Of a stretch of DNA of 64,000 bases, positions 55,457 through 64,000 are shown one piece after another. This DNA comes from Verrucomicrobiota bacterium (GTDB lineage Bacteria > Verrucomicrobiota > Verrucomicrobiia > Opitutales > Opitutaceae), in the NCBI GenBank assembly GCA_023432225.1, contig JAEYUW010000036.1, positions 124,001 through 188,000 on the forward strand, given 5' to 3'. The first letter of the stretch is position 1, and each line of letters begins with the position of its first letter. The notes below the pieces were generated by a model that worked only from the letters and a program-made list of their open reading frames with translations, did no database searches and had not been told where the DNA came from. The position numbers and the translations under genes were made by a program.

Positions 55457-56301
55457 GGTGCAGGCACATCGATTTCCAGCGGCATGGAGATGCTGATCTC
55501 ACGCAATACCGGGCGACCTTCGCGCGAAGGGGAGTCGATCGTTGCGCTCCAGAAATAGTAGAGCCCGGCGGGCAGCGCGGTTCTGGTGGGGCTGCTCAAC
55601 TGGTTGAACTCCGACCGCCGCTCGGGAAACGGGGCCTCGCGCCAGTAGACCTGCAGATTCCTCACCTCGGCGCCCTGACTGTTCTTGGTGCGTGCCGTGA
55701 CCGACAGCGGCGATGCGAAATTGTCGGGCCGATCGCGAGCGGCCTTCGCCTTGATCTCGGTGTCGCGCAGGGCGTGTTCGTAGTTTTGCCGATCCTCGAT
55801 CGACGGCAGCGCGGGAAAATTCGATGGTTCGCCCTCGGGCAAAGCGGCCTCCAAGCGAAGGCGCGCGTCCGCGGTCGCCTCGAGCTGTTGCGAGAACCGA
55901 GCGATGAGTTTCGCGTTGGCCGCGACTTGGGCGGAAAACGCCGTCGGGGCGGTCGCGGATTTCATTTTCTCGCTGAGGAGATCGAGATCCCGGGTGACCT
56001 GCTCGCTCTTCAACAGCAGCTCTTTTGTTTCGCGCCAGTCGACCCCTTCGGCGGCGAACCAGCGAGCGAGGTCGTCCCCGTCCGCTCGCAATTTCGCCTT
56101 TCGTTCCGCGGCGGGCTTGATTGTCGGGGCGCTTTTGATCGCGCCGGGCGAAAACTTTTCAGTGAACGAGCGATTAAGTTCCTTCGCCTGCTCGACCTGC
56201 TGGGCGGCCGGCGGAATCGCGGAAACGGTCAAAGCGGCCCCGAGGGTCAGGGCCGCGAGCAGGCGGCAGGTAGCCGCCGGCAAGCGCGTGGACGTTTTCA
56301 T
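55453..56301 (-). CDS. Secreted helical/beta protein of unknown function, first gene of envelope pair
   Basis: The 282-residue protein has a signal peptide (about 1-29, ATCRLLAALTLGAALTVSA). The region ~30-180 is mostly charged helix (VEQAKELNRSFTEKFSPG; LLLKSEQVTRDLDLLSEKMK). The C-terminal ~85 residues look like a small beta-sandwich: VRNLQVYWREAP, TRTALPAGLYYFWSAT and VLREISISMPLEI, somewhat like a PEGA-type domain. No family is recognised. ATG 56301 is chosen for the signal peptide; the frame is open to 56358. ATGA overlap with the membrane-protein gene. Periplasmic location is predicted. Confidence 0.7.
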   Translation of the reverse strand: MKTSTRLPAATCRLLAALTLGAALTVSAIPPAAQQVEQAKELNRSFTEKFSPGAIKSAPTIKPAAERKAKLRADGDDLARWFAAEGVDWRETKELLLKSEQVTRDLDLLSEKMKSATAPTAFSAQVAANAKLIARFSQQLEATADARLRLEAALPEGEPSNFPALPSIEDRQNYEHALRDTEIKAKAARDRPDNFASPLSVTARTKNSQGAEVRNLQVYWREAPFPERRSEFNQLSSPTRTALPAGLYYFWSATIDSPSREGRPVLREISISMPLEIDVPAP

Positions 56302-56442
56302 AGGCTGTTGGCCCGCGAGTGAGCCGTAGCCGGCCGCAGGGTGCCGCACAAGCCGCAACTCAGGAGTCGATGACGCTTCGACATGATATCGCCGCCGCCG
56401 CCCTCTGCGGTGGACGACGGCGCGCCCATGCGATTGGTCGCG

Positions 56443-57576
56443 TCAGCCGAGCGCTTGCGCAAGGTCGGCGCGGAGGTCTTCGACGTGCTCGAGGCCGACG
56501 GAAAAGCGCAGGAGGCCCGGCGGCGTCACGGAGGAGGGGCCTTCGACGGGGCGGCGGTGCTCGATCAGGCTCTCCACGCCGCCGAGGGAGGTAGCTTGCG
56601 TGATCAGCTGCACGCGGCACGCGACCGCTTTCGCGGCATCGTGGCCGCCGCGGACTTCGAACGACAGCATGCCGCCGAACGCGCTCATCTGTAGCGCGGC
56701 GACGAGGTGATGAGGGTGCGAGGCGAGACCGGGATAATAGACGCGCTCGACTTTGGCGTGACCGGCGAGCCAGGCGGCGAGATTGGCGGCGGTCGTCGAT
56801 TGCGCGCGCACGCGCAGCGGCAGCGTGCTGAGGCTGCGGAGGAGCAGCCAGCAATCGAAGGGCGCGGGCACAGCACCGCCGAGGTTTTGCCAGGAGCGGA
56901 GACGTGCGAGGAAATCGGCCGGGGCATCGGCACCGACGATCAGCGCGCCGCCGAGCAGGTCGCTGTGGCCGCCGAGGTATTTCGTGGTCGAGTGCAGCAC
57001 GACGTGCGCGCCGAGCGCGAGCGGTTGCGTGAGCACGGGCGTGGCCCACGTGTTGTCGGCTACGACGAGCGCGCCGGCTGTGCGGGCGAGCTTCGCGACG
57101 GCGGCGATATCGGAGATTTTGAGGCGCGGGTTCGATGGCGTTTCGAGCCAGACGAGGCGCGCGGGTTTTTGCAGCGCGAGTTCGACGGCGGCGAGGTCGC
57201 TGGTGTCGATGAATTCCGCGACGAGGCCCCAGCGCGCGAACTCGTTCATCGCGAGGTAGCGCGTGCCGTGGTAAAGATCGTCGGGCAGGAGGACGCGGTC
57301 GCCCGGTGCGAGTGCGGCGAAAACCGCCGCGGAGGCGGCTTGGCCGGAGGCGAAAGCGAGGCCGTGCGTGCCGCCTTCGAGGGTGGCGAGAGCGGCTTCG
57401 ACGGCGGTGCGGTTCGGGTTCGACGTGCGCGAATAGATGTGGCCGCCGAGGAGCTGGCCTTGGTCGTCGCGCGCGAACGTGGAGCTGAAAACGAGATTGG
57501 GCGTGACTGCGCCGGTGGCGGGATCGGGCGCGCGGCCGGCGTGGACGGCGAGCGTTTCGGCGTGAGTGGTTTTCAT
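56443..57576 (-). CDS. PLP-dependent trans-sulfuration enzyme (cystathionine gamma-synthase/beta-lyase type)
   Basis: The 377-residue enzyme is of the Cys/Met metabolism PLP class. LAVHAGRAPDPATGAVTPNL is the N-terminal signature; YSRTSNPNRTAVEAALATLE and FASGQAAS form the cofactor and substrate pocket. DNTWATPVLTQPLALGAHVV leads to Lys 199 in HSTTKYLGGHSD, the Schiff-base lysine. It could be cystathionine gamma-synthase, beta-lyase or O-acetylhomoserine sulfhydrylase; motifs alone do not separate these. It is 141 bases upstream of the envelope pair on the same strand. Confidence 0.88.
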   Translation of the reverse strand: MKTTHAETLAVHAGRAPDPATGAVTPNLVFSSTFARDDQGQLLGGHIYSRTSNPNRTAVEAALATLEGGTHGLAFASGQAASAAVFAALAPGDRVLLPDDLYHGTRYLAMNEFARWGLVAEFIDTSDLAAVELALQKPARLVWLETPSNPRLKISDIAAVAKLARTAGALVVADNTWATPVLTQPLALGAHVVLHSTTKYLGGHSDLLGGALIVGADAPADFLARLRSWQNLGGAVPAPFDCWLLLRSLSTLPLRVRAQSTTAANLAAWLAGHAKVERVYYPGLASHPHHLVAALQMSAFGGMLSFEVRGGHDAAKAVACRVQLITQATSLGGVESLIEHRRPVEGPSSVTPPGLLRFSVGLEHVEDLRADLAQALG

Positions 57577-57739
57577 GGCGGAAAGCGATTTCTGATGGAT
57601 TGCCGCGTCGCCGCCTGACGGCGGCTCCTCGCAATGACAGATAGGAGATCAGGTCAGCGTGCGCGGGCGGCGAGCACAGCGCAACCGATGAAAAGCGGAA
57701 CGGCGCCGCGCGCGCGGACGGCGCTGGGTGGGTGTGAAA

Positions 57740-57827
57740 GTGGAGCGAGTTGACCTCAACCCGCTCCGAACGCGTTGAGGTCAACGCGTTCCATCTGAGA
57801 CGGAGGCAGGCGGGACGCCTGCGCTAC
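57740..57827. repeat. GTGG-type REP pair (CGTTGA core) and single GCAGGCG half
   Basis: GTGGAGCGAGTTGACCTCAA opens the left half, and AACGCGTTGAGGTCAACGCG with TTCC ends the right half near 57793. A single GCAGGCGGGACGCCTGCGCT with TAC (57806-57827) follows and stops one base before the ggt stop codon. In this family the head is GTGG, not GTAG. The rest of the gap 57577-57739 shows no gene. Confidence 0.75.
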
Positions 57828-59600
<1,773 letters not shown>

Positions 59601-59769
59601 GGGGCGCACTCTTGCCGGGCGCGGCGCCCGCTCAAGCGACAACTTCGGCGAGCGGTGCTGGTGGCCCGGAGTTTGTCTTTCTGTGGTCGAAGCGCGCCGT
59701 TTTGCGCCACCTGAAACTAGGTGGTTTTAAGGACTATTGCGCCGTGCGGTCCGCGGCTACCTTCCGCGC

Positions 59770-59922
59770 ATGCTCACGCTGCTGCTCGAACGTCATGAGA
59801 ACGTCGCTCTCGAGAAAGTGGGCGAGTTTGTGCAGCGGCTGCTCGCGGAGGGTGTCCGCATGGTGGTGGTCACGGTGCAGGCGGACGGAACACATTGCAC
59901 CATCAGCGTGCAGCGCGACTGA
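59770..59922 (+). CDS. Small hypothetical protein, 50 residues
   Basis: The frame encodes MLTLLLERHENVALEKVGEF, then a strand-like RMVVVTVQADGTHCTISVQR and the stop. The predicted beta-alpha-beta order and ordinary composition suggest a real small protein. No family is recognised. It is divergent from ggt (169 bases between starts) and ends 3 bases before the stop of the convergent NAT gene. Confidence 0.5.
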   Translation: MLTLLLERHENVALEKVGEFVQRLLAEGVRMVVVTVQADGTHCTISVQRD

Positions 59923-59925
59923 CGC

Positions 59926-60750
59926 TCACTCGGCCCACGCGGCGCCGGGCGGGGCGAATCGCGTCTCGGCGGGGAAACGCAGCGCAAAGTGTTCGTCGAG
60001 CAAGGCGAGAAGTTCGGCGCCGCTTTCGATCGTGCGCTGATGCAGGACCTCCGCTCCGCGGCGGTGCGTGAACAACCCGCCGCGAATGGCTTTCCGCGTG
60101 CCGTCGGCGACGGCGAGGCCGATGGCGACGTCCTGCTTGAACTTCGAGGCGGGATTCGCGCTCGTCCACCAGTTCGCGATTTCGCAGTCGATCGGGTGCA
60201 TCTCGTCGAGCGTGAACTCGCATAGGTCGGTCCACGCGTCGCCGACCTTCATCTGATGAAAAAGTCGGCCGTCCTCGTTGGTGAGGCGGCGCGGTTCGTG
60301 CGGCGTGGGCAGTTCGCGGCCGAACTCGAGCGGGATGGCGCCGGTGAGGGAAGCCGCGCCGAGCCCGCAATCGGTCAGCCAGTCGCCACCGGCCAGGTGC
60401 ACGCGCAGGAACAGGTGCGTGCGCGGCGGCGTGGCGTCGCGCGGGAGTTGCCAGCGCACGCGAGCGCCGATCGGCGTGACGCGGAAGCCGAGCGCGCGCA
60501 GTGCGAGCAGGAGCAGGTTGTTTTGCTCAAAGCAGTAGCCGCCGCGTCGGGCGTGCACGAGTTTCGCCGTGATCGCCTCGGGCGTGAGCACGATCGGTCG
60601 GCTGAGCAGCACGTCGAGATTTTCGAACGGGATCGTTGTGGCTTGGTGCCAGGTGATCGCGTGCAGCGTGTCGAGCATCGGCGTGCGCGCGCCATCGTAG
60701 CCGATGCGGGCGAGATAGGCGTCGAGGTCGAAGGCGGCGGGCGTGGACAT
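59926..60750 (-). CDS. nat: Arylamine N-acetyltransferase
   Basis: The 274-residue protein is a NAT with a complete Cys-His-Asp triad: Cys 73 in RRGGYCFEQN, His 112 in PRTHLFLRV and Asp 127 in WLTDCGLG. DLDAYLARIGYDGARTPMLD and ATTIPFENLDVLLSRPI are the conserved N-terminal parts. It transfers acetyl from acetyl-CoA to arylamines or hydrazines. ATG 60750 gives the usual NAT start; the frame is open to 60906 through a repeat region. It stands alone, converging on the 50-residue gene. Confidence 0.93.
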   Translation of the reverse strand: MSTPAAFDLDAYLARIGYDGARTPMLDTLHAITWHQATTIPFENLDVLLSRPIVLTPEAITAKLVHARRGGYCFEQNNLLLLALRALGFRVTPIGARVRWQLPRDATPPRTHLFLRVHLAGGDWLTDCGLGAASLTGAIPLEFGRELPTPHEPRRLTNEDGRLFHQMKVGDAWTDLCEFTLDEMHPIDCEIANWWTSANPASKFKQDVAIGLAVADGTRKAIRGGLFTHRRGAEVLHQRTIESGAELLALLDEHFALRFPAETRFAPPGAAWAE

Positions 60751-60851
60751 GCGGCGGAGTGTAGCGAAAGGCGGGCGGTGCGCCAGTGGCTGTTCGGCGA
60801 AGGAAGATGCGCAGGTGGGACGGTCGCCTTCCTCGCCGGTCACCGCGCGGA

Positions 60852-61011
60852 GGTGGAGCGCATTGACCCCAATGCGCTCGAGCGTCTGTCCTGCGGGCGA
60901 AGGCATCCCAACGCGTTGAGGTCAACGCGTTCCACCTCACGCCATCGTGGGAGGCGTGCTGGCGTGGCGCGCGGGCGTAGCCACGTTGTCGCTGCGCTCC
61001 AACGCGGCTAC
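60852..61011. repeat. GTGG-type REP pair (CGTTGA core) and a GTAG hairpin
   Basis: GTGGAGCGCATTGACCCCAA (from 60852) and ACGCGTTGAGGTCAACGCGT with TCCAC (to 60936) form a head-out pair like that at 57740. GTAGCCACGTTG (60979) then pairs with CAACGCGGCTAC (to 61011). The region 60751-61020 holds only these and no gene. Confidence 0.75.
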
Positions 61012-61020
61012 TGCGGATGG

Positions 61021-63180
61021 CTATGTTGCGGGCGGCGTTTCACTCGCTTGGAGCTGCTGTAGCAGCTCGCGGTGATTGGTTTTGCCGGAGCCGAGCTTCG
61101 GGATCGCGGGCACGACGCGCAGCTCACGCGGCGCGCAGAGATTGCTGAGGCCTTTCGCGCGCACGGCAGCGCGCAGGTCGGCCAGGGTGAGGCGCGACTC
61201 GTTGACCGCTGCCACGATTTTTTCGCCCTTCTCGGTGTCCGCCAGCGCGACGATCGCGATGGTGCAGCGCGCGCCGAATTGCGGGAACGCGCCCGCGAGC
61301 GCGTCTTCGATCGCGGTGAGGCTGACCATTTCGCCGCTGATTTTGGCGAAGCGTTTCACGCGGCCGCGAATCGTGAGGTAGCCATCGTCGTCGATGCTCA
61401 CGATGTCGCCGGTATCATACCAGCCGGCGAGCGCGCGGAAGGCGGCGTTCGCGTCGGGGTTGAGGTAGCCCTTCATCACGTTCGGGCCGCGGACGAAGAG
61501 GCGACCGCCTTCGGTGACGCCTTCGACGGGTTCGAGGCGCGCCTCCATGCACGGAGCGAGTCGGCCCGAGGTGCCGTGGCGCGGCGCCATACGGGAGTTG
61601 GCGCTGATGATCGGGCTGCATTCGGTGACGCCGTAGCCTTCGATGATGCGGACGCCGAATTTGCGCGCGTAGAGATCGACGGTGGCGGATTGCACTTTTT
61701 CCGCGCCCGAGATCATGAACTTCACCGAGTTGAAGTCGTAGGCGTGGGCCTTGCGCGCGTAGCCGTTGAGGAAGGTATTCGTGCCCATCATCACCGTGCA
61801 GACCTTGTCGTAGACGAGTTCCGGCACGATGCGGTAGTGCAGCGGCGTCGGGTAGTAGAACGTGTAGAGTCCGCGCAGGTAGGCCAGCATTGTCGCCGTG
61901 AAGCCGAACGTGTGGAAGAACGGCATGGCGTTGAAGAAGCGATCGTGATCCTCGAGGTCGATGATCGCGATCGCTTGCTGGACGTTGGCGATGACGTTGC
62001 GGTGCGTGAGCTCGACGCCCTTCGGCGCGCCCTCGGAGCCGCTGGTGAAGAGCACGACGGCGGTGTCGTCCGGCTGCAGCGGTGAGCGGAGGAAGCGCCG
62101 GCCGCACGCCAGCGTGTGACGGACCAGCGCGGCGAGTTGCACGATACGCGGCACGTTTGCGCGGATGTCCTCGAGGTAGATCAGCTCGAGGCCGGCGGCG
62201 GCGAACGGTTCGGGCGCGAGCTTGGCTTTGGTAACGAATTGCCGCGAGGTGATGATGCGGCGCACGCCCGCGAGGCGGCAGCATTGCGTCATCGTGGGCA
62301 GGCCGGAGGAGAAATTGAGAATGGCCGGCACGCGCCCGGCGGCCCACAGGCTGAAGAGCGTGACGGGTGTCGCGGTGGCGTTGGGCAGCATGAAGCCGAT
62401 GCGTTCGTCGGCCGGCAGATCGGCGAAGCGTTTCCGCCAGACGCCCGCGAGCACATCGGTGCCGACCATCACGCTGCGAAAGCTCGTCACTTTGAAACTG
62501 ATGTCCTCGAACGCGTCGCGGCTCGGGGTGTTGGCTGCCACGGTGGCGGCGGCCGCGAGGAGGTTTTGCGGACCGTGGTTGACCTCGGCCTCCACTTGCT
62601 GGCGCATCATCGTGTCGTGCAACCAAGCCGTGAGCTTGTGGCGCACGGTGGCGTGCGGCAGGTGCGGCCACGCGGGGGCGGTCAGCGCGGCGCTGAAGTG
62701 CGCGCTGACGCGCGGGAACCACTTTTTCCAACCGAGGTGGCGCACGAACGGCGCGCGCACGGCGCCTTTCAGGTAACAGGTCACCACCCGCGCGCCGGTG
62801 CGCGCGATGAGGAAGCTCGTGCCGTCGTAGATCTTCATCAGCGCGCCCGTGATCGAGATGCGGCCTTCGGGAAAAATCACGAGGCGCCCGCCTTTTTCCA
62901 GGTAGGCGGCCATGTCGCGCACGGCGTAAGGCGAGGTGGGATCGACCGGGAACGTCCGGGAGTTGACCATGAACTTCCGGTGGAACCACGACGTCTCGGC
63001 GGTCGTGGAGGAGGCGACGAATTTCCAGTCGTCCTCGAGCACGGCGAGCAGGAAGAGCCAGTCGAGCCACGACACGTGGTTCGGAATCAGCAGCATCGGC
63101 CCGGGGCCGCGCAGCGACTCCGCGCCCTCGACGCGGAAACGGAATAGCAGACGCAACAGGAGACGAAGCAACGGGATCAT
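61021..63180 (-). CDS. Aas-like bifunctional acyltransferase/acyl-ACP synthetase
   Basis: The 719-residue protein joins two enzymes. Residues ~1-190 form a PlsC-type acyltransferase with the HX4D motif (His 35, Asp 40 in NHVSWLD), a second block around VIFPEGRISITGAL, and an N-terminal hydrophobic helix. Residues ~215-715 form an acyl-AMP synthetase with FTSGSEGAPKG near 380, EGYGVTECSPII, a WYDTGDI block and Lys in GSGKTNHRELL. E. coli Aas reacylates lysophospholipids with the same order of domains. It lacks the 12-helix LplT-like exporter seen in some fusions. ATG 63180 is used. It would act at the inner membrane. Confidence 0.92.
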   Translation of the reverse strand: MIPLLRLLLRLLFRFRVEGAESLRGPGPMLLIPNHVSWLDWLFLLAVLEDDWKFVASSTTAETSWFHRKFMVNSRTFPVDPTSPYAVRDMAAYLEKGGRLVIFPEGRISITGALMKIYDGTSFLIARTGARVVTCYLKGAVRAPFVRHLGWKKWFPRVSAHFSAALTAPAWPHLPHATVRHKLTAWLHDTMMRQQVEAEVNHGPQNLLAAAATVAANTPSRDAFEDISFKVTSFRSVMVGTDVLAGVWRKRFADLPADERIGFMLPNATATPVTLFSLWAAGRVPAILNFSSGLPTMTQCCRLAGVRRIITSRQFVTKAKLAPEPFAAAGLELIYLEDIRANVPRIVQLAALVRHTLACGRRFLRSPLQPDDTAVVLFTSGSEGAPKGVELTHRNVIANVQQAIAIIDLEDHDRFFNAMPFFHTFGFTATMLAYLRGLYTFYYPTPLHYRIVPELVYDKVCTVMMGTNTFLNGYARKAHAYDFNSVKFMISGAEKVQSATVDLYARKFGVRIIEGYGVTECSPIISANSRMAPRHGTSGRLAPCMEARLEPVEGVTEGGRLFVRGPNVMKGYLNPDANAAFRALAGWYDTGDIVSIDDDGYLTIRGRVKRFAKISGEMVSLTAIEDALAGAFPQFGARCTIAIVALADTEKGEKIVAAVNESRLTLADLRAAVRAKGLSNLCAPRELRVVPAIPKLGSGKTNHRELLQQLQASETPPAT

Positions 63181-63301
63181 GCGCAGAGAGGCGGGCCGGA
63201 ACCACGCAACACGCGCGCGGGTCGCGTCGCGAGGCAAAAGACGTGGCGGAGTTTGCGAGAGATTGTGCGCGGGCGTCCGGCCTGAATCGCAAGCTCAAGA
63301 A

Positions 63302-63323
63302 GCAGGCGAGACGCCTGCGCTAC
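63302..63323. repeat. Single GTAG-type REP half, GCAGGCG core
   Basis: GCAGGCGAGACGCCTGCGCT with AC is GTAG plus palindrome read on the minus strand. It stops eight bases before the stop of the partial dehydrogenase gene. Confidence 0.8.
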
Positions 63324-63330
63324 TCCCTGG

Positions 63331-64000
63331 CTATCTCGCCGGCACGAGCCGCACGATGCGGTCAGGCTGGTTCAGCGCGACGTAGATGGCGCCGTCGGGA
63401 CCGGTCTGCACGTCGCGCACGCGGCCGAGATCTTTGAGCAGGATCTCCTGGTGCGTGACTTTGCCGTTTTCGATCACGACGCGGCGCAGCTCCTGTTGCG
63501 CGAGGGCGGTCACGAACAAGTTGCCCTGCCACTGCGGAAACGCGTCGCCGGTGTAGAAATCGATACCGCACACCGCGATCGAGGGCGTCCAGTGCGTGAC
63601 CGGTTGCTCCATGCCGTCCTTGGCCGTGATACCCGTGATCGGCGTGCCGTTGTAGTTCATGCCGTAAGTGATCACGGGCCAGCCGTAGTTCGCGCCGCGG
63701 CGGATGATGTTCAACTCGTCGCCGCCGCGCGGGCCGTGCTCGGTGGACCAGAGCACGCCGGTGCCAGGCTCGAACGCGAGGCCCTGCGGGTTGCGGTTGC
63801 CGTAGGTCCAGATCGAAGCGAACGCGCCGGGCTGCTGTGCGAACGGATTGTCGGTGGGAATGCGGCCGTCGTCGTGGAGGCGGTGGATTTTTCCGTTGGG
63901 CAGTTTCAGGTTCTGCGCGTCGTCCTGGCGGCCGCGCTCGCCATGCGAGAAGAACAGATAGCCGTCCGCGTCGAACACGATGCGGCAACCGAAGTGCACG
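63331..64000 (-). CDS. PQQ-dependent sugar dehydrogenase (glucose/sorbosone type), C-terminal part
   Basis: The gene runs off the right edge, so only the last ~222 residues are seen. These carry the soluble aldose sugar dehydrogenase beta-propeller: [58 protein letters not shown] and the end [20 protein letters not shown]. The [12 protein letters not shown] segment fits the family. It oxidises aldoses in the periplasm with PQQ. The true start and signal peptide lie outside the window. A single REP half lies eight bases after the stop. Confidence 0.9.
   Translation of the reverse strand, partial: VHFGCRIVFDADGYLFFSHGERGRQDDAQNLKLPNGKIHRLHDDGRIPTDNPFAQQPGAFASIWTYGNRNPQGLAFEPGTGVLWSTEHGPRGGDELNIIRRGANYGWPVITYGMNYNGTPITGITAKDGMEQPVTHWTPSIAVCGIDFYTGDAFPQWQGNLFVTALAQQELRRVVIENGKVTHQEILLKDLGRVRDVQTGPDGAIYVALNQPDRIVRLVPAR

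Noticed and set aside
59707..59728. Hairpin CCACCT/AGGTGG followed by TTTT
   Set aside because: It lies between the divergent starts of ggt and the 50-residue gene, with no plus-strand gene before it. The stem is short. It is more likely chance or part of a promoter.

Overview
The window is very GC-rich chromosomal DNA. It is most likely from a Verrucomicrobiota bacterium of the Opitutaceae type. That placement is inferred from gene content: paired sigma factor and Ser/Thr kinase-TPR genes, ADOP-type permeases, several ExbBD-less TonB paralogues, NHL/Ig proteins with a Gly-rich C-terminal anchor, and many short palindromic repeats at gene ends. No rRNA gene, tRNA gene, prophage, insertion-sequence transposase or CRISPR array was seen. 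The high GC gives long antisense open frames over almost every gene, and these were discarded.

Layout. 1-4.4 kb: a HvfC/BufC-type protein, a GNAT acetyltransferase, a DoxX membrane protein, a GYF-domain membrane protein and the ribosome-assembly GTPase RsgA. 4.5-12.9 kb: three TonB-type proteins around a PQQ-type beta-propeller, a large NHL-repeat/Ig surface protein and a YhbY RNA-binding protein. 12.9-20 kb: two pseudouridine synthases, an alpha/beta hydrolase, a DUF4177 protein with an internal triplication and a GH3-family protein. 20-26.3 kb: a front-end desaturase/VOC/TfoX-C operon, a cupin/MDR reductase/YciI operon divergent from a LysR regulator, a DUF1905 protein and a PfkB sugar kinase. 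26.5-30.5 kb: a LytS-type kinase, a LytTR regulator and a NatAB-like ABC exporter. 30.7-37.8 kb: a coiled-coil protein, an ABC-F ATPase, a secreted Ala/Val-rich protein with an exact-register 90-residue tandem repeat, an EamA transporter and a DUF255 thioredoxin-domain protein. 37.9-42.1 kb: a large hybrid histidine kinase translationally coupled to a response regulator. 42.2-50.6 kb: a lipoprotein phosphodiesterase, SlyX, a membrane coiled-coil protein, two hypotheticals, an ECF-like sigma factor with a Ser/Thr kinase-TPR protein, and a universal stress protein. 50.8-64 kb: an ADOP permease, a C45-type hydrolase, a two-gene envelope operon of unknown function, a trans-sulfuration enzyme, gamma-glutamyltransferase, arylamine N-acetyltransferase, an Aas-like acyltransferase/ligase and the 3' part of a PQQ-dependent sugar dehydrogenase cut by the window edge.

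The most unusual feature is not a gene. About twenty loci carry short elements built as GTAG (or GTGG) followed by a palindrome, usually two copies head-out as an inverted pair. At least eight unrelated palindrome cores are present (GGCCGGTC..., CGGCGGTC..., CGGAA..., CGCAGGCG..., GGCGCGACC... and others). This is the architecture of REP/REPIN elements mobilised by RAYT (TnpA_REP) transposases. The elements sit tightly at gene 3' ends. In three genes the TAG inside GTAG is the stop codon, in a fourth the stop lies in the palindrome loop, and one pair lies in frame inside a coding region. No RAYT gene is in the window.

All calls come from reading sequence and translated frames. No similarity search was run. 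Family names rest on motif recognition, and start codons were often moved inward from the longest open frame where the upstream part covered repeats or antisense of a neighbour.
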